Source: an uncultured Eubacteriales bacterium
GTDB taxonomy: Bacteria; Bacillota; Clostridia; Oscillospirales; UBA644
Direction: 5' to 3'
Assembly: GCA_934454405.1 (NCBI GenBank)
Contig: CAKSFN010000007.1
Location: forward strand, 1 to 64,000
Length of the DNA stretch: 64,000 nt
Shown: piece after piece, positions 35,035 to 43,255 of the stretch
How the letters are laid out: each line of letters opens with the position of its first letter
Numbering within the stretch: the stretch's first letter is position 1
Translations under genes and position numbers: made by a program
The notes under the pieces: generated by a model
Told to the model about the DNA's origin: nothing
The model's input: only the letters and a program-made list of their open reading frames with translations
Databases searched by the model: none

Positions 35035-35901
35035 TCACACATTTACGGTTCCGTCGAACGCTATTACGGCGGGCCCCGTCATATAGACCGTTCCGTCTTT
35101 GCAATATCTTATTGAAAGTTCTCCGCCGATGAGCTTAACCGTAACAGGGGTTTCGTATTCGCAAAAACCGTTCAGAACAGCCGCTACAACTGCCGCGCAG
35201 GCTCCTGTTCCGCAGGCAAGCGTTTCGCCGCTTCCGCGTTCCCAAACACGCATTTTCAAGGTGTTTTTATCAATTACCCGAATAAATTCCGTATTGACAC
35301 GTTCGGGAAAAAGTTTGTCAAACTCGAATTTCGGTCCGACGGTCGGCAAGTCAATCTTTTCGGGATCGTCTCCGAATACTATGCAATGCGGATTGCCCAT
35401 GGAGACGCATGTGATGTCGTATTCTCCGCCTGCAACGGAAACTTTTCTGTTTATAACGGCGTCCCCGTCAATAGCAACGGGAATTTGTTTCGTATCAAGC
35501 ACGGCTTTGCCCATATTGACTTCCGCTGTTTTCATCTCGCCGTTTTCAACTGTCAAATTAAGCGTTTTAATTCCGCTTAAAGTCTCGACCGTTATCGTTG
35601 TTTTGCCGATGTTTCGTCTGTCATACATATATTTACCGACGCATCGTATGGCGTTACCGCACATTTTGCCTTCGCTGCCGTCGATATTGAACATTCTCAT
35701 TTTTACATCGGCAACATCGGATGGGCAGATTAAAACTATTCCGTCGCCGCCTATTCCGAAATGTCTGTCGGAAAGTTTTACGGCAAGTGCTTCGGGCTCT
35801 TCAATCGTCTGCTCAAAACAGTCAAAATAGATGTAATCGTTTCCGCAACCATGCATTTTTACGAATCGTAGAGTTGTTTTTTCTTTTCGGCGCAATTTCA
35901 T
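35035..35901 (-). CDS. dapF: Diaminopimelate epimerase
   Basis: Converts LL- to meso-diaminopimelate, for lysine and peptidoglycan. 288 aa. The two catalytic cysteines are visible in GSEGKMCGNAIRC and ETLACGTGACA; the N terminus carries KMHGCGNDYIYFD. AAGGGGTGA stands before the ATG. The first ten residues are unusually basic, so the true start could be slightly internal. First gene of the dapF-dapL pair. Confidence 0.96.
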   Translation of the reverse strand: MKLRRKEKTTLRFVKMHGCGNDYIYFDCFEQTIEEPEALAVKLSDRHFGIGGDGIVLICPSDVADVKMRMFNIDGSEGKMCGNAIRCVGKYMYDRRNIGKTTITVETLSGIKTLNLTVENGEMKTAEVNMGKAVLDTKQIPVAIDGDAVINRKVSVAGGEYDITCVSMGNPHCIVFGDDPEKIDLPTVGPKFEFDKLFPERVNTEFIRVIDKNTLKMRVWERGSGETLACGTGACAAVVAAVLNGFCEYETPVTVKLIGGELSIRYCKDGTVYMTGPAVIAFDGTVNV

Positions 35902-35923
35902 TCACCCCTTTAATATACTCTTT

Positions 35924-35968
35924 CGCTTCGGAAAGCGTCTCCAACCGCTTTCCGAAGCGTTTGTTTTG
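35924..35968 (+). terminator. Perfect 14-bp hairpin with T-tract on the plus strand
   Basis: CGCTTCGGAAAGCG (35924-35937) and its exact complement (35946-35959), loop TCTCCAAC, then TTTGTTTTG. The T-tract is on the plus strand although both flanking genes (nadE, dapF) are on the minus strand. Confidence 0.6.
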
Positions 35969-35970
35969 AT

Positions 35971-36708
35971 TTATTCTTTATCTTCGGGATAGGTGCGCGG
36001 CATTCTTCTTTTATGTTCGCTTGCTTTGTGGTAGCGGTCAATGATTTTTTTGTCCGCTTCACTTGCTTCGCCCGTGAAAAGGAATTTGTCGATGGCGGCA
36101 TAAGTCACGCCCATCTCATCCTCGTCCGTCTGCCCCTCGAACAACGCCGCGGAGGGCGCTTTTTCGATAACGCACCTGGGCGCGTCAAGGTATTCGAGAA
36201 ATTCGTATATTTCCGTCACGGTGAGGTCTGCTATCGGGTTTATGTCATATGCTCCGTCTCCCCATTTGGTGAAGTAGCCCATATAGCCCTCGCTTCTGTT
36301 TCCCGTTCCCGCAACAAGCCGTCCCTCGCTTGCGGCAACCGCATAAAGCGTTATCATGCGCAGACGCGGTGCGATATTTGAGCTTGCGGTTTCCGAAACT
36401 TTCGTTATTTTTGAATACAGGTCAAGCGCAAGCTTTTTCATTTCCGTCAGATCTGCGGTTCTTGTTTCTATGCCGAATTTTTTCGCGACTTCCGCACCGT
36501 CTTTTGCGTCCAGGTCAAAATTACGCTTCGACGCGCACGGCATGATTATGCCGACGGTGTTGTCGCACGCCGCTTTGCAAAGCGCGCCGACAAGCGCGGA
36601 ATCCTTGCCGCCGCTGTTGCCGTAAACAATGCCTTTTGCGCCGCTTTCGCGTAACGCTTTTTGAATAAATGCAATTCTTTTTTCAAACTCTTCTTTATAA
36701 TTTCTCAC
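35971..36708 (-). CDS. nadE: NH3-dependent NAD synthetase
   Basis: Amidates nicotinic-acid adenine dinucleotide to NAD. 245 aa, the ammonia-dependent form without a glutaminase domain. The PP-loop is YGNSGGKDSALVGAL; later motifs are GTGNRSEGYMGYFTKWGDGAYDINPIADLT and PSAALFEGQTDEDEMG. The start is GTG at 36708 with CGGAGAGG 9 bases upstream; in-frame codons further upstream look non-coding. Follows purA by 34 bases, probably the last gene of the pyrG-purB-purA-nadE run. Confidence 0.93.
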   Translation of the reverse strand: MRNYKEEFEKRIAFIQKALRESGAKGIVYGNSGGKDSALVGALCKAACDNTVGIIMPCASKRNFDLDAKDGAEVAKKFGIETRTADLTEMKKLALDLYSKITKVSETASSNIAPRLRMITLYAVAASEGRLVAGTGNRSEGYMGYFTKWGDGAYDINPIADLTVTEIYEFLEYLDAPRCVIEKAPSAALFEGQTDEDEMGVTYAAIDKFLFTGEASEADKKIIDRYHKASEHKRRMPRTYPEDKE

Positions 36709-36742
36709 TTTATTTCGCCTCTCCGCAGCAAAATTTTTAATT

Positions 36743-38014
36743 TTATCTTTCGATATATTCGTCTCTGCCCGCACCTACGGAAACGTATTTTATCGGGCAG
36801 CCGACGGCTTTTTCAATCATTTCAACATACTTCTGCGCATTGACGGGAAGCTCTTCGAACTTGCGGCAGCCCGAAATGTCTTCGTTCCAACCGTCAACAT
36901 ATTCGTAAACGGGCTTTGCCTTTGCAAGTGCATCGCCTACGGGGAAATTGTCCGCCTGTTTGCCGTCAATATCGTATTTGACGCAGACGGGTATCTTTTT
37001 CAGATAGGAAAGAACATCGAGTTTTGTCAACGCGATTGCCGTCGCTCCCTGCATCATTGCGCCGTAACGTGATGCGACAACGTCAAACCCACCGACACGT
37101 CTGGGTCTGCCCGTAGCCGCGCCGTATTCGCCTCCCGCTTCACGCAAAGAGTCGCCCTCTTCTCCGAAAAGTTCGCATGTGAAAGGACCTTCTCCGACGC
37201 AACTTGAATATGCTTTCATAATGCCTATAACTTCATCGAGTTTCTGCGCGGGAATGCCTGCTCCTATCGGCGCGTAAGCCGCTATCGTGGACGACGAAGA
37301 GGTGTAGGGATATATACCGAAGTCGATGTCGCGGAGCGCACCGAGCTGTGCTTCAAACATAACCGATTTTCCTTCTTTTATCGCCTCGGTCAGATATGTT
37401 GTAGTGTCTTTGATGTAATCCGCAAACGGGAAACCGTATTTTTCAAGCCATGCGTACATTTCGTCAGCGGATACGGGTTCATGTCCGTAACCCTTTTCAA
37501 CCGTGAGGTTTTTCCATTCAACAAGGTCGTTCAGGTGTTCGCGAAGCGTTTCGGTGTGAAGCAGATCTCCCATTCTGACGGTCTTTTTCATATATTTATC
37601 TGCATAAACCGGCGCGATACCGCGTCTTGTTGAACCGAATTTTTTATCCGCAAGCCTTTCTTCTTCAAGTATGTCCATCATCTTGTGATAGGGCATGCAT
37701 ATTGTCGCTCTGTCGCTGATAACAAGGTGCTTTGGTGTAATGTCTATTCCCTTGTCGCGAAGAGACTGAATCTCTTTTGTAAGATGTTCGATGTCAATAA
37801 CCATTCCGGGACCCATAACGTTGACTGTCTCATCTCTGAGAATGCCGGACGGAAGAAGGTTAAGTATAAATTTTCCTTTTTCGTTTACAACCGTATGCCC
37901 TGCGTTGTTTCCTCCCTGATAACGCGCTACGATGTCATATCTTGCGCTGAGAAGATCTACCATACGGCCTTTTCCCTCATCGCCCCAGTTTGTTCCTACG
38001 ATTGCGGTTAACAT
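36743..38014 (-). CDS. purA: Adenylosuccinate synthetase
   Basis: Condenses IMP and aspartate using GTP, first step to AMP. 423 aa. Conserved: GTNWGDEGKGRMVD at the N terminus, QGGNNAGHTV, GTTRRGIAPVY-type segment (FGSTRRGIAPVYADK) and TGRPRRVGGFD. AAGGAG precedes the ATG. The gene follows purB (13-base gap), whose product takes the next step. Confidence 0.97.
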   Translation of the reverse strand: MLTAIVGTNWGDEGKGRMVDLLSARYDIVARYQGGNNAGHTVVNEKGKFILNLLPSGILRDETVNVMGPGMVIDIEHLTKEIQSLRDKGIDITPKHLVISDRATICMPYHKMMDILEEERLADKKFGSTRRGIAPVYADKYMKKTVRMGDLLHTETLREHLNDLVEWKNLTVEKGYGHEPVSADEMYAWLEKYGFPFADYIKDTTTYLTEAIKEGKSVMFEAQLGALRDIDFGIYPYTSSSSTIAAYAPIGAGIPAQKLDEVIGIMKAYSSCVGEGPFTCELFGEEGDSLREAGGEYGAATGRPRRVGGFDVVASRYGAMMQGATAIALTKLDVLSYLKKIPVCVKYDIDGKQADNFPVGDALAKAKPVYEYVDGWNEDISGCRKFEELPVNAQKYVEMIEKAVGCPIKYVSVGAGRDEYIER

Positions 38015-38027
38015 ATAAAAACACTCC

Positions 38028-39458
38028 TTATACGTTTATCTCGGCTTGAAAACCGAGAAGATCTTTGTTTTTCTCTATAACGGGTTTTGCAAACATATTG
38101 ATAAAATCTTCCGTCTGACGCGGCGCGCAGCCGATGAAACGGCGAACATCGAGAATATCTTTGAGGGTTTCTTTTGTCAGTCCGAAGCGTTTGTCCGCAA
38201 GCAGCAGATCAAGCAGATTGTTATCTTTTCCTTGAAGCTTGACTTGCGCCGCAGCCTCTTGCGAATACTGTCTTATTGCTTCGTGCAGATCCTGTCTGTC
38301 ACCTCCGCGGCTGACGGCGTCCATCAGAATGTTTTCGGTGGCTATAAACGGAAGTTCTTCGTTCAAATGCTTTTCCATAACTTTCGGGTATATAACTCCG
38401 CCTGAGACCACATTTATTACAAGCGTCAAAACCGCGTCGGTCGCCAAGAATGCTTCGGGTATGGAAAGTCTGCGGTTTGCCGAGTCGTCAAGCGTTCTTT
38501 CAAGCCATTGCGTAGATGCTATGTCCGCAGGGTTTTTCGCGTCGTTCAAAACATATCTGGAAAGGGAAACGATGCGCTCGCATCTCATCGGGTTGCGCTT
38601 GTATGCCATTGCGGAAGAACCTATCTGATTTGTTTCAAACGGCTCGTCAAATTCTTTCAGATGAGCAAGCAGTCTGATGTCCGTCGCGGTTTTGCAGGCG
38701 CTTTGCGCAATGCCCGCAAGTACATTGAGAACATAAGAATCTATCTTTCTTGAATATGTTTGCCCCGAAACAGGCATACAGGATTCAAAGCCCATTTTTT
38801 CGGCTATAAGTTTTTCAAGTTCGACCACTTTGTTTTCGTCTCCGCCGAAAAGTTCGAGAAAACTTGCCCCCGTGCCCGTTGTTCCTTTGCAGCCGAGCAA
38901 TCTCAGGCGCGAAAGTTCAAAATCAAGTCTTTCAAGATCCATGATGAAATCTTGAAGCCACAGCGTTGCGCGTTTGCCCACGGTCGTCGGCTGCGCCGCC
39001 TGAAAATGCGTGTATGCAAGCGTCGGAACATCTTTGTATTTCCTGGCAAAATCGGTCAGAACAGAAATTGTGTTGACAAGCAGTTTCTTGATTTGGAGAA
39101 GCCCCTCTTTCATCTGAATGATGTCTGTGTTGTCTCCCACATAGCAGCTTGTCGCGCCGAGATGAATTATCGGTTTTGCTTTCGGGCAAAGCTCCGCGAA
39201 AGTGTAAAGATGTGCCATAACGTCATGACGGAGTTTTTTCTCGTATTCCGCCTCTCTGTCATAGTCGATGTCTTCCGTGTGCGCCTTCATCTCCGCTATC
39301 TGTTCGTCGGTTATCGCCAGCCCGAGTTCTTTTTCGCTTTCCGCAAGCGCGACCCAGAGTTTTCTCCAAGTCGAAAATTTGAAATCGGGGGAAAAAACAA
39401 ACTGCATTTTATCCGAAGCATAGCGACTGCAAAGAGGACTTTCGTACCTGTTTTTCAT
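38028..39458 (-). CDS. purB: Adenylosuccinate lyase
   Basis: Cleaves adenylosuccinate to AMP and SAICAR to AICAR. 476 aa, fumarase/aspartase superfamily, with the signature GSSAMAYKRNPMRCE and the TSCYVGDNTD and YTHFQAAQPTTVGKR blocks. GAGGAG precedes the ATG. It begins 3 bases after the pyrG stop and precedes purA, so PyrG, PurB and PurA are likely made from one message. Confidence 0.96.
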   Translation of the reverse strand: MKNRYESPLCSRYASDKMQFVFSPDFKFSTWRKLWVALAESEKELGLAITDEQIAEMKAHTEDIDYDREAEYEKKLRHDVMAHLYTFAELCPKAKPIIHLGATSCYVGDNTDIIQMKEGLLQIKKLLVNTISVLTDFARKYKDVPTLAYTHFQAAQPTTVGKRATLWLQDFIMDLERLDFELSRLRLLGCKGTTGTGASFLELFGGDENKVVELEKLIAEKMGFESCMPVSGQTYSRKIDSYVLNVLAGIAQSACKTATDIRLLAHLKEFDEPFETNQIGSSAMAYKRNPMRCERIVSLSRYVLNDAKNPADIASTQWLERTLDDSANRRLSIPEAFLATDAVLTLVINVVSGGVIYPKVMEKHLNEELPFIATENILMDAVSRGGDRQDLHEAIRQYSQEAAAQVKLQGKDNNLLDLLLADKRFGLTKETLKDILDVRRFIGCAPRQTEDFINMFAKPVIEKNKDLLGFQAEINV

Positions 39459-39461
39459 TTT

Positions 39462-41075
39462 TTATTTCTCCTCGTGTTGTTTAAGCGCCGAACCCACAAG
39501 ACCGAGAAAAAGAGGGTGTGCTTTGTTCGGACGGCTCTTGAATTCGGGGTGATATTGAACGCCTATATAAAAATCGTTTTCGGGAATTTCAACGGTTTCA
39601 ACAATGTAATTGTCGGGTGAAGTTCCGCTTATGTAAAGCCCCGCGTCGGCAAGCTGCTGTCTGAAATCGTTGTTGAACTCATATCTGTGGCGGTGCCGTT
39701 CGGAAATTTCTTCTTTTCCGTAACAGCGGTACATCTGCGTGCCGGGCTTTATCTTGCAGGGATATGCGCCGAGACGAAGCGTTCCGCCCTTTGCAACTTC
39801 CTCGCTTTGGTCTGGCAGGAAGTCGATAACTTTGTGCTTTGATTCGGGCGCAAACTCTCCCGAATCCGCGTCCGCGATATTTGCCGCATATCTCGCAAAC
39901 GCAATAACCGCGACCTGCATTCCGAGACAGATCCCGAGATAGGGAAGGTTATGAGTTCTGCAATAATTTGCGGTTATTATCTTTCCTTCTATACCTCTGT
40001 TTCCGAATCCCCCGGGAACAACTACGCCGTCAACATCGGAAAGAATGTCCGAAACGGTGTTGTCCGTTACTGTTTCCGAGTCTATCCATTTTATCTTAAT
40101 ATGCGTTCCGTGAACGTACCCCGCGTGGCGGAGAGCCTCGGCAACAGAGAGGTATGCGTCGTGCAGCTGAACGTATTTGCCCACAATTCCTATCGTAATC
40201 GTTTTGGGTCTGTTTTTGATATTTTCGAGCATTTTGTTCCAGTCATCAAGGTCGATATCCGGCGCATAGATGCCGAGTTCGCGGCAAACAAGAGACGAAA
40301 AATGCTGCTTTTCAAGCATAATCGGAGCTTCATAAAGAACGGGAAGCGTTCTGTTTTCTATAACGCAGTCAGGCTTGACGTTGCAGAACATCGAGATTTT
40401 TTTGAAGATTGAATCTTCAAGCGGTTCATCGCAGCGCAGAATGATGATGTCGGGCTTTACGCCCATCCCCTGAAGCTCTTTTACGGAGTGCTGCGTCGGT
40501 TTTGATTTATGTTCGTCCGATCCGCGCAGAAACGGCACCAGCGTGACGTGGATAAACAGACTGTTTTCTTTGCCGACTTCAAGTGAAATCTGTCTGACGG
40601 CTTCGATAAACGGCTGACTTTCGATATCGCCTATTGTGCCGCCGATTTCTGTTATGACAATATCCGCGTCCGTTTTTTTCGCAACCGAATACACAAACGA
40701 TTTTATTTCATTTGTTATATGGGGGATAACCTGAACGGTCGAACCGAGATATTCTCCTTTTCTTTCCTTATTCAAAACATTCCAATAAACCTTGCCCGTT
40801 GTCAGATTTGAAAATTTGTTCAAATCCTCGTCAATAAACCTCTCGTAATGTCCGAGATCAAGATCGGTTTCCGCGCCGTCTTCGGTCACATATACTTCGC
40901 CGTGCTGATAAGGGCTCATCGTTCCCGGGTCTACGTTTATGTACGGGTCGAGCTTTTGCGCCGCCACCTTCAGTCCGCGCGCTTTCAGCAAGCGTCCGAG
41001 AGACGCCGCCGTTATGCCTTTGCCCAGCCCCGAAACAACGCCGCCCGTGACGAAAATGTACTTTGTCTGTTTCAT
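39462..41075 (-). CDS. pyrG: CTP synthase
   Basis: Makes CTP from UTP using glutamine amide nitrogen. 537 aa. The synthetase domain starts KYIFVTGGVVSGLGKGI; the class I glutaminase domain has GICLGMQ (nucleophile Cys) and the terminal HPEFKSRP with the catalytic His/Glu. The ATG at 41075 has AAGGAG 12 bases upstream; the frame runs further upstream through a hairpin region without coding signs. A candidate ANTAR hairpin and terminator lie between the ANTAR gene and pyrG, so its expression may be tied to nitrogen control. Confidence 0.97.
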   Translation of the reverse strand: MKQTKYIFVTGGVVSGLGKGITAASLGRLLKARGLKVAAQKLDPYINVDPGTMSPYQHGEVYVTEDGAETDLDLGHYERFIDEDLNKFSNLTTGKVYWNVLNKERKGEYLGSTVQVIPHITNEIKSFVYSVAKKTDADIVITEIGGTIGDIESQPFIEAVRQISLEVGKENSLFIHVTLVPFLRGSDEHKSKPTQHSVKELQGMGVKPDIIILRCDEPLEDSIFKKISMFCNVKPDCVIENRTLPVLYEAPIMLEKQHFSSLVCRELGIYAPDIDLDDWNKMLENIKNRPKTITIGIVGKYVQLHDAYLSVAEALRHAGYVHGTHIKIKWIDSETVTDNTVSDILSDVDGVVVPGGFGNRGIEGKIITANYCRTHNLPYLGICLGMQVAVIAFARYAANIADADSGEFAPESKHKVIDFLPDQSEEVAKGGTLRLGAYPCKIKPGTQMYRCYGKEEISERHRHRYEFNNDFRQQLADAGLYISGTSPDNYIVETVEIPENDFYIGVQYHPEFKSRPNKAHPLFLGLVGSALKQHEEK

Positions 41076-41148
41076 ATATCCATTATACTCCTTTGCGTCT
41101 CTTTTCGGCGTATTCCGCCGGAGCGCGAAATGTTTTCCCGTGTTTTTG

Positions 41149-41205
41149 CAAAATAAAGAGCGTTCGACAGATATGGGGAGATCGTATCTCCTCTGTCTGC
41201 CGAAC
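41149..41205 (-). terminator. Candidate attenuator upstream of pyrG
   Basis: On the minus strand GTTCG (41201-41205) pairs with CGAAC (41162-41166), enclosing GGAGAT/ATCTCC and ACAGA/TCTGT pairings, and is followed by a U-rich tail (CTCTTTATTTT). The 5' arm is shared with the 3' arm of the hexaloop hairpin at 41201-41216, so the two structures exclude each other. Confidence 0.6.
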
Positions 41206-41216
41206 ATCCTTGTTCG
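41201..41216 (-). promoter_or_regulatory. Candidate ANTAR-binding hairpin upstream of pyrG
   Basis: Minus-strand CGAAC-AAGGAT-GTTCG: 5-bp perfect stem closing a six-base loop with A at position 1 and G at position 4, as in ANTAR target hairpins. It starts 6 bases after the ANTAR gene's stop codon. The loop is identical to that in the glnA leader. I cannot fold a canonical second hexaloop hairpin here. Confidence 0.55.
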
Positions 41217-41221
41217 CGTAT

Positions 41222-41806
41222 TCAGTTGTCATAAGTGCGGATGATGTTCTCCGCGACCTCTTTCCTCGAAAGTCTTGTGTCCATCGCTTGCTTTTCGATG
41301 TAATAATGCGCGTCTTTTTCCGACATTTTGAGGTTCTCTATCAAAAGCCACTTTGCTCGGTTGACGGCTCTGATATCTTCCATCTTTTCCTGAAGCGTTT
41401 TATTCTTTTTTTCCATTTTTCCGAGTTTTGAACTCATGGCGACCAAAAGCCTTATCGCTCCGAAGATCATCTGCTTTGACGCGGGTCTTGCCACGGTCAG
41501 AATACCGTCGTTTTCGACTTTGCAGCAGACTTGGTCGAAATAATCGCTTTTGACAAGAAGCAGTATGCCTGCAGTTCCGTGTGACAGGTCAAGCGCAAGC
41601 TCCGTCCCGAACTCATCCGAAAGGGGAGCGTTGATTATAACGATGTCGGCAGGGTCGGAAACGAGCATTCGTTTCGCCTCGCCCGCGGAGGCGGCTCTGA
41701 AAACGGGGAAGAAATCGTCGGACGGTAAAAGCTCGACAAGGTGCTGATATGCCGCGTCATTTGACGAAACTATCAAAACGCGGTGCAGCGGTCTTCCTGT
41801 AAACAT
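41222..41806 (-). CDS. ANTAR-domain response regulator (RNA-binding antiterminator)
   Basis: A 194-aa regulator. Residues ~8-120 resemble a receiver domain (RVLIVSSNDAAYQHLVELL, ADIVIINAP, ILLLVKSD), a coiled coil follows (~120-145), and the C-terminal ANTAR domain (~145-192) shows the three-helix pattern VNRAKWLLIENLKMSEKDAHYYIEKQAMD. ANTAR proteins bind paired hexaloop hairpins in nascent RNA and prevent termination. The receiver lacks an obvious DD pair and phospho-Asp; I see N rather than D in the expected position (IINAP). It lies 15 bases after glnA, with GGAGG before its ATG, and between glutamine-metabolism genes with candidate target hairpins, so it probably controls them. Confidence 0.9.
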   Translation of the reverse strand: MFTGRPLHRVLIVSSNDAAYQHLVELLPSDDFFPVFRAASAGEAKRMLVSDPADIVIINAPLSDEFGTELALDLSHGTAGILLLVKSDYFDQVCCKVENDGILTVARPASKQMIFGAIRLLVAMSSKLGKMEKKNKTLQEKMEDIRAVNRAKWLLIENLKMSEKDAHYYIEKQAMDTRLSRKEVAENIIRTYDN

Positions 41807-41821
41807 AGGCGAATACCTCCG

Positions 41822-43030
41822 TCAAAGACCGAGAATGTCGTTTAGACTTTCACCGAGAACCTCTTGCATAAACGGGCTTGCCGCCGCAATTTTTTTTGCC
41901 TCGTTAAGCGATTCGGGCAGCGTATCGAGCGTGTCAGTCAGGCTTTTTTCCGCCTTGTAGAGGTTGACGTTGACGGCTTCGGGACTTTGAAGTTCTTTTT
42001 CAATGCCGTCAATTCCCGCGTAGATGAGAAGCGCGAACGCGATATACGGATTTACGGTCGGGTCGGGGGAGCGAAGCTCTATGCGCTTATATTCGCCCTT
42101 CGCCGCGGGAACGCGTATAAGCTGCGAACGGTTTTCGGGCGACCACGTGATGTATTTCGGTGCTTTTTTCTCGCCGAAGCGCTTGTATGATTGCTCCGTC
42201 GGGTTCAGTACGGCGGTCATTTCCCTGACATGTGAAAGAACACCTGCCATAAACGCGTCTGTTCTGTCCTCTCCGTCGTTGCATTTGACGGACATATTTA
42301 TATGAAGCCCGTTTCCGCTTTCGCCGTCAAGAGGCTTTGGGGAAAAGTCCGCGTAAAGCCCGTTTCTCTGCGCCGCGGCTTTGACGACCGTCAGAAAGTT
42401 CATTGCATCGTCCGCCGCCGTCAACGCGTCGCTGTAACGGAAGTCTATCTCGTTCTGTCCCGGTCCTTCCTCGTGGTGTGAGCTTTCGGGGGTAATACCC
42501 ATATCAAGAAGAGTCAGACATATCTCTCTTCTGACGTTCTCTCCTTTATCTTCCGGCGCAACATCCATATATCCCGCTCTGTCGAACGGTTCCGTCGTGG
42601 GATACCCTTTATCGTCCGTGTTGAAAAGATAAAACTCAAATTCCGCGCCGAATCGGACGGTTATGCCTTTTTTCGCCGCCGAATCGACTGCTTTTTTGAG
42701 AATAAGACGCGAATCGGCTCTGAACGGCGTTCCGTCGGGGTGCCTGATATCGCAGAACATTCTTATAACCTTTCCGTGTGCCGTGCGCCACGGGAGAACA
42801 TTCATCGTTGAGGGAACGGGAAAGAGGAGCAGATCCGATTTTCCCTCGTCGCCGAAGCCGCGGATCGCGGACGCATCGAAGGAAATCCCGTCCGAAAACG
42901 CTCTTTCAAGTTCGCTCGGAAGAATCGAAATATTTTTTTGTTTCCCCGTAATGTCGCAAAAAGCGAGCCTGATAAATTTTACGTCTTCCTGGTTGACAAA
43001 GTCAAAAACTTCATTTGCCGTGCAGATCAT
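41822..43030 (-). CDS. glnA: Glutamine synthetase, type I
   Basis: ATP-dependent synthesis of glutamine from glutamate and ammonia. 402 aa, shorter than the usual ~440. Motifs: FCDITGKQK in the beta-grasp domain, FGAEFEFYLF, HHEEGPGQNEIDFRY, GNGLHINMS and the substrate-binding end SPENRSQLIRVPAAKGEYKRIELRSPDPTVNPY. No adenylylation loop is evident, as in Firmicutes enzymes controlled by feedback. GGGAGG precedes the ATG. It is preceded by a consensus promoter and a hexaloop leader and followed by the ANTAR gene. Confidence 0.95.
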   Translation of the reverse strand: MICTANEVFDFVNQEDVKFIRLAFCDITGKQKNISILPSELERAFSDGISFDASAIRGFGDEGKSDLLLFPVPSTMNVLPWRTAHGKVIRMFCDIRHPDGTPFRADSRLILKKAVDSAAKKGITVRFGAEFEFYLFNTDDKGYPTTEPFDRAGYMDVAPEDKGENVRREICLTLLDMGITPESSHHEEGPGQNEIDFRYSDALTAADDAMNFLTVVKAAAQRNGLYADFSPKPLDGESGNGLHINMSVKCNDGEDRTDAFMAGVLSHVREMTAVLNPTEQSYKRFGEKKAPKYITWSPENRSQLIRVPAAKGEYKRIELRSPDPTVNPYIAFALLIYAGIDGIEKELQSPEAVNVNLYKAEKSLTDTLDTLPESLNEAKKIAAASPFMQEVLGESLNDILGL

Positions 43031-43075
43031 GGAAAGGCCTCCCTACATATATAATTGTGCCGAATTGATACAAAT

Positions 43076-43126
43076 AAAAAAAACAGGACGTCCGCCGAAG
43101 CGGGTACTTCTCCCTTGTCGGCAAAC
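43076..43126 (-). terminator. Leader terminator upstream of glnA
   Basis: Minus-strand GTTTGCCGA (43118-43126) can pair with TCGGCGGAC (43090-43098), nine pairs including two G-U; U8 follows at 43076-43083 after a short GUCCUG gap. An alternative inner hairpin CCGC-TTCG-GCGG exists. The 5' arm overlaps the hexaloop hairpin at 43121-43138. Confidence 0.6.
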
Positions 43127-43138
43127 ATCCTTGTTTAC
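43121..43138 (-). promoter_or_regulatory. Candidate ANTAR-binding hairpin in the glnA leader
   Basis: Minus-strand GTAAAC-AAGGAT-GTTTGC: six-pair stem (one G-T) and hexaloop AAGGAT with A1 and G4. It lies exactly at the predicted 5' end of the glnA transcript. Its 3' arm is part of the terminator stem, fitting an antitermination switch. Confidence 0.65.
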
Positions 43139-43144
43139 AGAGGT

Positions 43145-43173
43145 ATTATACTCACATTAATGTAATATGTCAA
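43145..43173 (-). promoter_or_regulatory. Consensus promoter of glnA-ANTAR
   Basis: Minus-strand TTGACA (43168-43173), 17-bp spacer, TATAAT (43145-43150), a perfect match to consensus. The spacer contains the palindrome ACATTAATGT (43154-43163), a possible operator. Confidence 0.93.
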
Positions 43174-43214
43174 CCGTTTTCGATAAAAAAACAGAAAAAG
43201 TTTCAAAAAGGGTA

Positions 43215-43243
43215 TTGACAAATCTCTTTTACGGTGGTAAAAT
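43215..43243 (+). promoter_or_regulatory. Promoter of the type III glutamine synthetase gene
   Basis: TTGACA (43215-43220), 17-bp spacer, TAAAAT (43238-43243). Divergent from the glnA promoter; start sites would be about 110 bases apart. Confidence 0.88.
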
Positions 43244-43255
43244 ACATTCAATAAA

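Noticed and set aside
43076..43120. Canonical second hexaloop hairpin in the glnA leader
   Set aside because: The sequence C-AAGGGA-G has the right loop but no stem pairs beyond the closing base pair.
43154..43163. GlnR operator in the glnA promoter
   Set aside because: The palindrome ACATTAATGT does not match the TGTnA-n7-TnACA order; kept only as an unnamed palindrome.
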